Shown one piece after another: positions 31,883 to 42,405 of a stretch of DNA of 64,000 bases. Numbering within the stretch: position 1 is the first letter of the stretch; every line of letters starts with the position of its first letter. A model generated the notes under the pieces. The model saw only the letters and a program-made list of their open reading frames with translations, had not been told where the DNA came from and ran no database searches. The position numbers were made by a program, and so were the translations under genes. Origin of the DNA: Closterium sp. Naga37s-1 (lineage: Eukaryota > Streptophyta > Zygnematophyceae > Desmidiales > Closteriaceae); NCBI GenBank assembly GCA_947471745.1, contig CANJKZ010000783.1, positions 756,501-820,500 on the forward strand, read 5' to 3'.

Positions 31883-34559
31883 TGCCGCGGAGCCCTCGCC
31901 CTACAGTGGTAGCGGCCTCGCCGTTGCCGTCGTCGTACACTTGCCCCTCTCGCCACTGGTGAGCACTGCCCTGCCCGTACTGTTGTTACTGCTGCTCTTG
32001 CTGCTACTGCTCTTTCTACTGCTACTGCTGCTCCTGGCTTGGCCAGATGCAGCTCCAGTGCCGTCCGCGTGAGTCCCTCACGCCCCAGCAGCTTCGTGAG
32101 TGGTACGCTACTTGGGGTTGTCGGGGTGGCCGTAGTGGGAGTCGTCCTGGAGTGAGTAGTTCGGCAGCTGCTTGTAGTGGCCAGGTGCAGCTGCAGCGTC
32201 GTCCGTGCGCGGTCCTTTCGCCCCAGCAGCTTCGTGAGTGGTACGCTCAGCGTGGCGGGTCACGGGGTACTGCTCGCTGTCCGTACGTCATTTGCACTGG
32301 TGCTCGGACTGGTCAGCCTTGCGGGACGTTTGGTCACGCAGAGTCCCGCTGCTTCGCCCGTCTGAGCGGCGCCTGGCGTACGGAGTTTGGCGACGCGGCT
32401 GAGCTCCCCGACTGGGTGGAGCTGCTTAGGCTGCGGGTAGATATCTATACTCTTGAATATGATGCTATCCTCACTGCCATGTATGCATTGCCTACTAGTG
32501 ATGAGGGTTACTATTACCTGTGTGTTCCGCCTGACCCGGGCATTGAGGCTGCTGCTCTAGGTGCTGGTGAGGCTGCTGCTCTAGGTGCTAGTGCGTCTGC
32601 TGCCCCAGGTACTGGTGAGTCTGCTCTCTCAGGTACCACGTCGGCTCAGGCCTTACACACCTTCACCCTTGACTCGGGTGCTTCCCGCTCCTTCTTTCGA
32701 GACCGCACCCCGCGTACGCCGCTTAGTCGGCCGGTTGCGGTCTCCCTGGCGGACCCCTCTGGGGGTCCTGTCCTTGCTCGCTTCTCCACTGTCTTACCGT
32801 ATCCGGCAGCCCCCTCTGGCACCCTGTCGGGTCTCTACCTCCCCTCGTTCTCTACGAACTTGGTGAGTGGTGCTGATCTACAGGATAGGGGGGTTGACCA
32901 GTTCACTCCTGCGAGTCAGCGGGTGACCCACTGTACGTGTGCTCGGACGGGCCGACACTTGGCCACGTTTACCCGTCGGCCGGGGTCGAGCCTGTACACA
33001 CTGACTACTGAGTCTCCTCCGATTGCTGAGTCTGGTCAGGTAGCTGCGTCGAGTCAGGTGTTTGCTGCAGCGTCCAGGTCTGGTCCTGAGTCTGCTCCCT
33101 GCTCGTGTCGTCTCCTGTCCCACCAGACTCTCCTCTGGCACCACCGCCTTGGTCACCCCTCCCTGCCTCGTCTCCGAGGCATGGCATCCCGTGTCCTTGT
33201 CTCTGGTCTCCCCCGGTCCCTCCCTCCCCTCCCTCCGGGGCCTGCCCCGACCTGCGTTCCCTGCGTCGAGGGGCGGCAGCGCGCTGCCCCTCACTCCTCC
33301 GAGTTTCCTCCGACAGAGGCTCCGCTGCAGACTCTTCACATGGACGTGTGGGGCCCCGCCCGCGTCCGTGGCCAGGGTCACGAGCGTTACTTCCTGTTGG
33401 TAGTTGACGACTACTCGCGTTACACCACGGTGTTCCCCTTGCGCAGCAAGGGTGACGTCACTGAGGTGTTGATCGACTGGATCCGCACAGCTCGTCTCCA
33501 GCTCAGAGAGAGTTTCGGCTCAGACTTTCCTGTTCTGCGTCTGCACTCTGACAGAGGCGGGGCGTTTTCCTTTGCCCGTCTGGGAGCCTTCTGTCGTGCA
33601 CACGGCATCCGCCAGACCTTCACGCTTCCGGCCTCTCCACAGCAAAATGGGATTGCTGAGCGCCGCTTTGGCATGGTCATGGACGTCGCTCGTACGTCCA
33701 TGGTCCATGCGGCTGCCCCCCATTTTCTGTGGCCGTTTGCGGTTCAGTACGCAGCGCATCAACTCAACCTTCAGCCCCGGGTCTCCTTGCCAGAGACCTC
33801 CCCCACCTTGCGGTGGACGGGGAAGGTTGGCGATGCGTCTGCGTTTCGTGTCTGGGGATCTCGGGCGTTTGTCCGCGACTTGTCTGCGGACAAGCTATCC
33901 CCTCGTGCTGTTCCCTGCGTCTTCCTTGGCTTCCCCCCTAACGCGCCTGGTTGGCAGTTTTACCACCCCACCTCGCGCCGGGTTCTGTCCTCCCAGGACG
34001 TCACCTTTGACGAGTCGGTGCCTTACTACCGTCTCTTCCCCTACCGCGCTGCGCCCCTCCCCCAACCGCCGCTCTTCCTTGCGCCAGGTCCTCCCCCGGT
34101 AGACCCTCTCCCCCCTCAGGGTCCTGCCCCGTCAGGTGTGTCCCAGGTAGACGCAGTCGAGCCTGTCCTGAGCCTGGGGGTGCTGCGCCTGGGGGCGCTC
34201 TCTCTTCCCAGCAGCTGCGTGAGTGGTACTCTCGGTACTGTCGCAGCCTCCGTGGTGCTGCTTGAGCTGGAGCTGAGAGCGCTGAGCCTACTGGAGTTGG
34301 TGTTGCTGCTGACCCTAGGGTCGGCGCTGGAGGTGCTGGAGCCTCTGGTCCTGGAGGTGCTCGTACTGGCGGTACTGGAGCTTCTGGGACTGGGGGTGCT
34401 GCTGGAGCTGTTGGCGCTGGTCCTGCTGGAGGTGCTGCTGGTGCTGCTGGATGTACTGGAGCTGCTGGTGCTGCTGGGGGTACTGGAGCTGCTGGGCCTG
34501 GAGGTGCTCCTGGTGCTGGAGCTGCTGGCGGTGCTGGAGCTGGGTGCACAGACCTGGGT

Positions 34560-35375
34560 GAACTGCGCAGCTACCCTGGCTTGCAGATCACCCGGGACAG
34601 AGCACAGCGCACCATTACCCTGACTCAGTCACACATGGTGCAGCAGGTCCTTCAGCGCTTCGACTTCACGTACGCCTCGCCTCAGGCCACTCCTCTGTCT
34701 ACTCGCCACTCGCTCTCAGCTCTGCCTTCGGATGAGTCCGTAGAGCCGAGTGGCCCGTACCCAGAGCTTGTTGGCTGCCTCATGTACCTGATGACCTGCA
34801 CACGACCTGACCTTGCATACCCTCTTAGCATCTTGGCACGCTATGTTGCTCCTGGGAGACATCGACCAGAGCACATGGCTGCAGTGAAGAGGGTGTTGCG
34901 CTACTTGTGCAGTACGTCGGGCATGGGGCTAGTGCTTGGAGGGCGACGTTCAGTGGTCCTCACAGGTCACGCAGACGCTTCTTGGGCTGACGACCAGGCT
35001 ACGCAGCGGTCGTCACAGGGTTACACCTTCAGCCTTGGTTCCGGCTCTGTTTCGTGGCGGTCTACCCGCTCTTCTTCTGTTCTCGGCTCCAGCTGTGAGG
35101 CTGAGATCTACGCGGGGGCCATGGCTGCACAGGAGCTACGCTGGCTCACCTACCTGCTGACTGACCTAGGAGAGCCGCCTCGTTCTCCTCCAGTTCTGTA
35201 CGTAGACAACAAGGCCATGCTGGCCTTGTGTCGGGAGCACAGACTGGAGCACAGAACGAAGCACATTGCTCTTCGCTACTTCCTTGCTCGTGAGCTGCAG
35301 CAGCGTGGTCAGCTGCGCCTTGCTTACGTGGCCTTTGAGGCCAACACTGCTGATATCTTCACCAAGGCACTTTAG
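34560..35375 (+). CDS. Copia RT end and RNase H, shared tail of A/A2
   Basis: Reads LGELRSYLGLQITRD-like, then VGCLMYLMTCTRPDLAYPLS, VLTGHADASWADDQATQRSS, SSCEAEIYAGAMAAQELRWL, YVDNKAMLALCREHRLEHRT and NTADIFTKAL, the usual copia RNase H end. A 290-base 3' region with ATATATA (35466-35471) leads to the purine tract and 3' LTR. Confidence 0.8.
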   Translation, partial: ELRSYPGLQITRDRAQRTITLTQSHMVQQVLQRFDFTYASPQATPLSTRHSLSALPSDESVEPSGPYPELVGCLMYLMTCTRPDLAYPLSILARYVAPGRHRPEHMAAVKRVLRYLCSTSGMGLVLGGRRSVVLTGHADASWADDQATQRSSQGYTFSLGSGSVSWRSTRSSSVLGSSCEAEIYAGAMAAQELRWLTYLLTDLGEPPRSPPVLYVDNKAMLALCREHRLEHRTKHIALRYFLARELQQRGQLRLAYVAFEANTADIFTKAL

Positions 35376-35665
35376 CCTTGTGATCATTAGTGTTTTGTAC
35401 TATGCTAGGTCTTGTGCCTGCAGGGCCTCACTTACTTACCTTTTGACTTTGCTTGTACTGTGATCTATATATACCTGCACCTGCATGCTTGCCCTTGGTA
35501 GGTTGAGATCACTGTCTTGCTTGTTCACCTTGATTTATAATCCTGCATGTGAACTGGCCTTGTGGCCTTGAACTTGTGCTCGGAATGTGTGGTGACGTTG
35601 TGATCCACCCTGAGCTTGACCTTGTCTTGTTCTCTTGTTTGTCCCCCACTTTGCCTATGGGGGTG

Positions 35666-35783
35666 TGTCAGAACCATATTGTAGGATGTAGTGGGGTTGA
35701 CAATATGGGGTACAACTCTTTTAGGTTTTCATATTTGTACCCACCTGCTTCCCAGTTGACATCATTCCTCGTACAATTTCACA
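35666..35783 (+). repeat. 3' LTR of copia A
   Basis: 118 bp, about 96% identical to 14878-14995. The target duplication GTCTG follows at once. Confidence 0.9.
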
Positions 35784-36455
35784 GTCTGGGCCGGTGAGGA
35801 GAAACTGGAGAGAGGCGATTTGGGCGAAGGAGTTGCAGAATGAGGAGGACAAGGAAAGTGATGAGAGGAGGGCGGCCGATGCGCGGAAGCGGTCTGCAGT
35901 TCTGGCGGCGCAAGCTACGGCTGCAGAGAAGAGACGAGCTGTGGGGGGGGTGTGGAATCCGAGCGGGGAGAAACGGTCTGGGACTGTTGTTAGCAGCGGG
36001 AGAGCGGCGTAAAACCGAGCGGCAAATACAGCGGTGGAGGCAGGAAGCTTGCGTCCAACCCTGGTCGAGAGGAGGAAAGTGGAACAACGCAAGAAGGCTG
36101 AAGAGGACCGCAAGCGTGCACATGAGGAGAAACGGGTGCTGCAAGATAAGGCGAAGGAGGCAGAGTGGTTAGAGAAAGTGGCGGAGGAAAAACGCAAGGC
36201 GGAGGAAGCGAAGAGGGTGCGGGAGGAGCAGACGAAGGAGGCAGAGCGGTTAGAGAAAGCGGCGGAGGAAAAACGCAAGGCGGAGGAAGCAAAGAGGGTG
36301 CGGGAGGAGCAGGCAAAGGAGGCAGAGCGGTTAGAGAAAGCCGCGGAGGAAAAACTCAAGGCGGAGGAAGAGAAGAGGGTGCGGGAGGAGCAGACGAAGG
36401 AGGCAGAGCGGTCAGAGAAAGCGGCAGAGGAAAAACACAAGGCGGAGGAAGAGAA
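35784..36455 (+). pseudogene. Coiled-coil host gene, continuation between the two copia insertions
   Basis: After the GTCTG duplication the frame of 14877 continues without loss: PVRRNWREAIWAKELQNEED..., through an in-frame TAA (36010-36012), then VEQRKKAEEDRKRAHEEKRV. From about 36160 an 81-bp repeat encodes a 27-residue unit such as REEQTKEAERLEKAAEEKRK. This stretch ends at 36455 inside the repeat, where copia B begins. The register on both sides of both insertions shows that one open frame predates them. Confidence 0.7.
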
Positions 36456-36977
36456 TGCGGAGATAACTGCTACAACGGGAGCTAGACTACGGGCTAGGCA
36501 TGGATGCTCATGTGATCTCTGCGTTCTCAGTTCCTTAGTCGTTTGCTTGTGTGTTCTCTGCTTGCACATTCACGGGGAGATTTTGCAAGAGTTTCACAAG
36601 CAAAGATTGACAACATTGGTTCGAAACAACATTGGCAACACAGACTACATTAGAGCTAGTTAGGCTGTTGGTCGACCTCCAGCGCAGCATGGTCGACCGC
36701 GCTCCAGCGCAGCAGCGCTCGCACCGCTCCAGCGTTGCAGAGTAGAGGTGCGCCAACGTTGCAAGTCCATGGTGTGCCAACGCTGCAGTAAGTCCAAGGC
36801 TGCATAGCATTGCACCCGCAGGACAACGGTGTATCTGCTTCGCAGGTGCGCGCAGCTGGTTTGCACTCCGCACTTTGTCACGAGCACAGCGCAGACGCCT
36901 GGCAGACTCCGGCACATCCGACCACGAGGTCGGCTCCGCCCAAGCGAGGACGGGGCCAAACAACACTCCCGTTGACA
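36456..36977 (-). repeat. 3' LTR of copia B (short form)
   Basis: 522 bp, from TGCGGAGATAAC to CCCGTTGACA on the plus strand. It lacks the roughly 570-bp block present in the other copy. Confidence 0.85.
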
Positions 36978-39900
36978 CTCCCCTGACGCGTTCACGCTTG
37001 GGCCCCCAGCCCACACGGCAGTACAGCTCCGGGAATAGCCCGTCGGCGTGCACCCAACACACAGCACGCCGGTCACCGCACCAGCCATGCAAGAGGGCAG
37101 GGCACCTACTGCTGCACGTCGTCGTCGCCTCGCCCACGTCGGCCAAGCGCACCTGGCCGATTTAGACGGAGCACCGGTTGAAGGCCGTGTAGTGCAGCAC
37201 CTTCGTCAGGAAGTCGGCCGGCTGCTCAGCGGTCAGGATGTACTTCAGCGAGAACTTCCCGCGCTTCACCATGTGCTGCAGCCAGGCTTGTCGCCGCTCC
37301 ATGTGCTTGAGGTTGCCCGTCAACCCCATGCCCTCGGCGACCGTGATGGCTGACTTGTTGTGTACTCGCAGGACAGTCAGCTTCCCGGCGTCCAGCTGCC
37401 GAAACTCTGCAAGGAGGCAACGAGGCGGCGTCCCTCCTTGCCGGCTTCGGTGGCCGCCACGTACTCCGACTCGGTCGAAGACAACGTCGCGCACTTGATG
37501 CGCTAGCTCGACCAGGAGACTGCGGCCCCTCGGTAGACGAACACGTAGCCACCTGTGCTCGTCCTGTTGTGCTTGTCACCGGTGTCATCGGCGTCCACGT
37601 AGCCGACCAGCTCCAGCGACTCAGGTCCACCGCCGAACTCCAGGGCGGTGTCACGCGTATTGGCGAGGTAGGCGAGGCAGCGGTTGACCTCGCGCCAGTG
37701 CTGGTCGCTCCTCACAGTGAGGCCGCTCCCCAGCTTGCTGCAGGCGAAGGCAATGTCCGGCCACATCGTCGTTGCTGCGAACTGCAGCGAGCCAACCTTC
37801 TGCCGGTACTCCTCCTCCTGGCGTTCCTGCGCCTCCTCGTCATCGAAGGTGAGCTCGGTGTAGGCGTCGACCGAGACTGGCATCTTCGGGGTGCGCCCGG
37901 TGTGTTCCTCGTCGATAAAGTGCCTACGCAGCTTGTCGGCGTAGCCCTGCTGGTGCAGCCACAGCTTCTCCGCCGACCTGTCGCGAACGATCTCCAGCCC
38001 GAGGTACTTCTGCACCGGTGAGATCTCACGCAGCTCGAAGGAGGCTTCAAGCAGCGCCTTCAGCTCCTTCAACATCGCGGCGCTGCTGCTGGCAGTGAGC
38101 AGTTCGTCGACGTAGACCAGCACCCAGCAGGCCACTCTGTCGTCACTGACTTTGAAGTACAGAGCCTCGTCGACCTGGCTCTTCTTCCACCCGGCGCCGA
38201 CCAGCACGTCGTTGAGCGCCAAGTACCACAGCAGCGGCGAGTGCTTCAGGCTGTACATGCTCTTCAGTAGCTTGCACACCCGGCTAGTTCGGTCATTGAA
38301 ATAATCCAGCTGGGACATGTAGAGCACCCGGTCGAGCTTGCTCTGCAGGAAGGCATTCTTCATGTCGAGCTGCATCAGGTTGAGGTTGAGGATGGCGACG
38401 ATGCTAAGGAAGATCCTCAGCGTGACGTAGCTGCCCACCGACGCGAACGTCTCGTCGTAGTCGGCGCCGTACACCTGCGTGAAGGCCTTTACGACCAGCC
38501 TCGCCTTCTCTCGCTCGACGGTGTCGTCGATGTGGTACTTCGTCGTCAATACCCACCGGTTTTTCATGACGTTCACTCCCGGCGGGCGTTCGACCAGCTC
38601 CCACGTGCCCATGTTGATGAGGCTGCGGATCTCCTCCTCCATGGCGGCCTTTACCGCCGGGCCCTTCCAGCTTGCCAACGCCTCCTTCACCGTCATCGTT
38701 GAGATGTCCCAACGGTGCTCGGGGTCGGCATGCATGTCGGGGTCGAGCTCCGGAAACTCCTCTTCCTCCTCGGCGTCGTCGTACATCAGGTCGTCGTCAT
38801 CATCGTCCACGTCGTACACCGTGGTGAAGGCAGCGGGGACAAAGAAGTCAGGCGGCCTCCGGAGTCGGCCTATACGCCGTAGTCCCGGCTGGACCTCCTC
38901 GGCGTCCCCTCCATTGTCGCCGTCATCGCTGTCCTCGGCAACCTGCTGCACCTCAGCCAGCGTCCCAGCCGACTTCTCCCTTGTGGTCGGCTCCCCTGCC
39001 AACTGCCCGGTCGCCGACTGCTCCTTGGTCGGCGTCACTGCTGCCTGCTCCCTTGTTAGTTGCTGTTCTGCAGGCGTCTCCTTCACCGGCTTCACCAAAG
39101 TTAGCTGCACCACCTGCTGCCTCCCAGTCGGCGTCAGCTTCGCTCCCACGTTGGCTTGCATAGCATCACGTCGGCCAGTGGCGATGCTTAGGGCCGGCGC
39201 CACAGGTGACGCCCCACATCTCCCCTCATCTCCGGAGGCCGACGTCGGGGTCAGCCCATGCAAGTCGGCAAGAAGGGGAGGCGCAGGTGAAGGGCAGGGA
39301 TCGGGGACGTCCTCGGCGTCCTCACCTGCAAGCTCACCGACCTCGGCGAGCAGAGGCAGCGTCGCCGTTGAGGTGTCCATAGGCGGGTGAACCGGCATCC
39401 GCCCTGACACCGGCCCGTGCCCCGACTTCCACACCTCCAACGACATGCTCTTGTAGAACACCACGTCCGACGTGGTGACCACTCGGTTGTCGGCAATGTC
39501 GAGGAGCTCCCAGCCCTTGCTCGCCTCTGACACGCCGAGGTGAAGGCCCCATCGGGCCGTCGGTTGCAGCTTCCCACCACGCTGCTGCTCGGGGACCAAG
39601 AACTGCGCCATGCAGCCCTACACCCGTGCCAGCGACAAGTCGGGCTTCTTCTCGGTGAGCAGCTGGTACGGCGTCGTCCCCGGCGGCAGCGCCGACCGCT
39701 CAAGGCAGTTGCGGACCTAGACGGCCTGCCACAGAGCTAGGTGCAACCAGTGGTGCTGCACGCCCATGTGCAGCAGCATCGTGCGCACCGACTCCACCAC
39801 AGTCCTCATCTCCCTCTCTGCCATGCTGTTCTGCTGCGGGGTGTACGGGCAGGTCAGGTCGTGGACGATCCCCTTGCCGTTCACGAAGTCGGAGAAATGC

Positions 39901-42036
39901 TTCCCGAGGAACTCCCCTCCCCGGTCAGAGTGCAGCATCAACACCGACCTCTTCGTCTGTCGATCAGCCACCGCCAGCCACTGCACGAACTCCCGCAACG
40001 CATCTGACTTCTTGGCGACCGGCCACACCCACACGTAGCGGGTCTTGCGGTCCTTCAGCAGCAAGAAGTACAGGCTACCATCCCGCCGACGCACGAAACA
40101 CACGGTGAGTCGGCGCTAGACGCCGACTTGAGGTCCAGCCCGGTGGCGACCTCGTGCTTCGCCGAGCTCCGGATGGTGTCCATGCCGACATGCGCAAGCC
40201 TCGCGTGCAGCCTGTCTGGCGTTGCCTTCGTCGCCGAGACGATCGCCCGCAAGGCCACTACCTCCGTGGTGGGCGTCGTCTGCTTGGCCGAGTAGGGGCG
40301 CAGGTCGGTGCAGAGAACACGCCCGGTGTACGTCGCCCGGCAGAGCACCTCTCCCGCTGCTGAGATGAGCAGCATCCTGTCGCCGTCCTCTTGCAGCTTC
40401 ACGCCATGCTCTTTCAGCTGCCCAGCCGAAAGGAGGTTCGCTCGCACACCCGAGACGTAGAGCACGTCGGGGATGAGCACCTGCTTCCCAGCCTCCCCTT
40501 GCAGAGCGACAGTGCCGCGGCCCTGAACGTCTTGCAGCGCCCCATTGAAGTCGCGCACGTGCTTTACGTCGCCGCGCGGCCCCAAGTCAACGAAGGCCTC
40601 CTTCGTCCCCATCAGGTGGTGCGAGCAGCCACTGTCGAGCAGGACCACTACCGGGTTTGCCTGCACAGCTGCCGCCACCGCCTGGAAGTCCTCACCGGCC
40701 TCCGGCGTCAGCGAGATGGTCGGCTCCACAACGCCGACCAGCGAGCACGACGCTGACTTGTCGTCTCGCCCCTTGCCACCAGCAGGAGAGTCGGCGTCCT
40801 TCGCCGAGGTCGATGTGGTCGGCTGCTTCTCCTTGCGTGGCTTGTTCCCTCCTCGACAAGGACGACGACTGCTAGACCTCCCGTGGCCTCCCTTGGCGTC
40901 ATCGTCGTCGGTATCGCAGCGGTCGAGGCACTCGAAGGAGAGGTGGTCGGGGCTGTGGCAGATCCAGCACTCCTGACGCTGACTTCCTCCTCCTCGACCA
41001 CCACTCGTAGCCGACTTCTGCTTGTCGGCGTCCTTCGCCGGCTTCCACCCGCTGCTACCACTTCCGCCAAGCTGCCCACGCTGTCCCATTCGGCCTCCTT
41101 GCCTCACCGGGGCGACGAAGTTTGCCTGCGCCAAGAGCTCCTGGGACCGCTCGGCCTCCTGCATCGCCTCATCTTGCAGGATGTACGCAGTCAAGTTGTC
41201 CTCGTTGAGCGTTGCCCTCGTGCTCGGTGCCATCGACAGTCGCTTCAGGAGGTTGTAGCTGCTTGAGAGTCCTTTCATAACGTGCGTGATGTATGACGCC
41301 GTCGAGTACTACGCGCCGGCCATTCTTATGGTGGCAAGAATCCGCCGGGCTCGGTTGCAGTAGTCGGTCGCTGTCTCCTCGTCGCCCATACGCAGGTGCG
41401 TCAGCTGCCCCTCAAGCTGTGTGATGAACAGGTCGTCAATGACTTGGTAGGTCGACTCGATGAAGTGCCACGCCCGGTGGCCGGCGTCGAGGTATTCCCG
41501 GCACCACTTCAAGGCGATCTGCATGCCTGGCAAGCAGCGCCGCGAGATGACCGTGAAGGTCAACTGCAGCACGGCGTGAAACTCCGCAGGCAGGTCGGGG
41601 TGGTGCTCCCCCGGCGTCGCCACGGTCCCTCGGGCGAAGCCAATCTGCCCGGCCATTTCCAGCTGGGGCTCGATGGCTTCCTTCCACGTGAGGATGTCCT
41701 GTCGACCAACGAGCGGCGGGATGACCGAGATCCTGTCCGGCGTGAGCTTGAAGTAGCCGTAACTCGGTGCAATCTTGCCCGCCGTCACCTGGGTCGCCGA
41801 CATCGGTGACAAACCGCTTTGTCGTCCTCCGACGTCGCCCTGCGAGGAGCTTGCAGCCGCCGACGACTGCATCCCTCGCGCCTGAACGCCGCCGGCTTCA
41901 CCGGCGTGTATCACACCTCGTGGCCTCGACGTGCCTCCCGCACTGCTGCCGACCTGACCTCCACTGGCGTCGACGCCCACGTCGACGCCGCCGTCATTGT
42001 TCACTGGTCGAGGAGAGGCTGGCCGAGAAGGAAGGT

Positions 42037-42405
42037 TGTGAGGATCTAGGATCGAGCTCAGAACAGAGAGTTTGAATTGAATTATCACCTGGGTACAACA
42101 CGAGGCTATATATAGGCTCGACACAAGGCCCAGTAATCAGGTGTTACGCGAAGGTTCCGCGGGTCGCGAAGCGTCCCGAACAGATCCTTCCCAAATTCGG
42201 TAGAAGGCAATTCGGTGGCAACCGAAAAGCCCAGAATTCGGTGCACGCAACCTAGCTCGGTGCTATAACTATAATAAAATATAGGAAAGCACCTAGCCTA
42301 GGAAATCAAGCAATTCATGCATGCATAAAATAAACCCATGCTAGAAATAGCGTAATAAAGTCTAGGTAAGCTAGCAAAGCCAGCATAAGCCATCGTACTC
42401 TCACA
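42037..42405 (-). repeat. 3' LTR of gypsy C
   Basis: 369 bp. It contains TATATATA (about 42108-42115) and a G-rich polypurine stretch adjoins it internally. Confidence 0.9.

Larger units (their letters stand above)
30443..34555 (+). mobile_element. Copia A2, nested in copia A, no matching 3' LTR found
   Basis: A 126-bp LTR (30443-30568, TGTCAAACTC...CTTTCACA) of a sister subfamily begins within the RT of copia A. It is followed by a primer site TGGTATAGAGC and a long GC-rich leader with an 11-bp (30830-30990) and a 30-bp satellite. Then come a Gly/Ala-poor gag tail with PQQLREWYA, a CCHC-like stretch (about 32290-32350), protease LDSGAS (about 32680), and integrase (about 33130-33900, LHSDRGG, SPQQNGIAERR). 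The region after about 34555 (end of RT and RNase H, to 35375) and the 3' LTR match the group generally and cannot be assigned to A or A2 with certainty. It is broken, with several breaks. Confidence 0.7.
14878..35783 (+). mobile_element. Copia LTR retrotransposon A (outer element, holds D and A2)
   Basis: Matching 118-bp LTRs (14878-14995 and 35666-35783) are flanked by the perfect 5-bp duplication GTCTG (14873-14877 and 35784-35788). A primer site TGGTATAGAGC follows the 5' LTR and a purine tract TATGGGGGTG precedes the 3' LTR. Parts in copia order: GC-rich leader with minisatellite (15000-15800), gag (about 15850-16900, with a Gly-rich tail), protease around LDSGAS (about 17360), integrase (about 17800-18700), a Pro/Gly-Ala-rich linker, the start of RT (about 20180-20450), then a second copy of integrase-to-RT (20456-21785, continued at 29806-30442). 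The two LTRs differ at about 5 of 118 sites, so it is not very young. It is clearly broken, with many breaks, and holds gypsy D and copia A2. Confidence 0.88.

Noticed and set aside
31161-31940. Cys/Gly-rich (GGCSRGGC) antisense frame that looks like a cysteine-rich peptide
   Set aside because: It is a frame of the 30-bp leader satellite of copia A2, with no start context or flanking domain.
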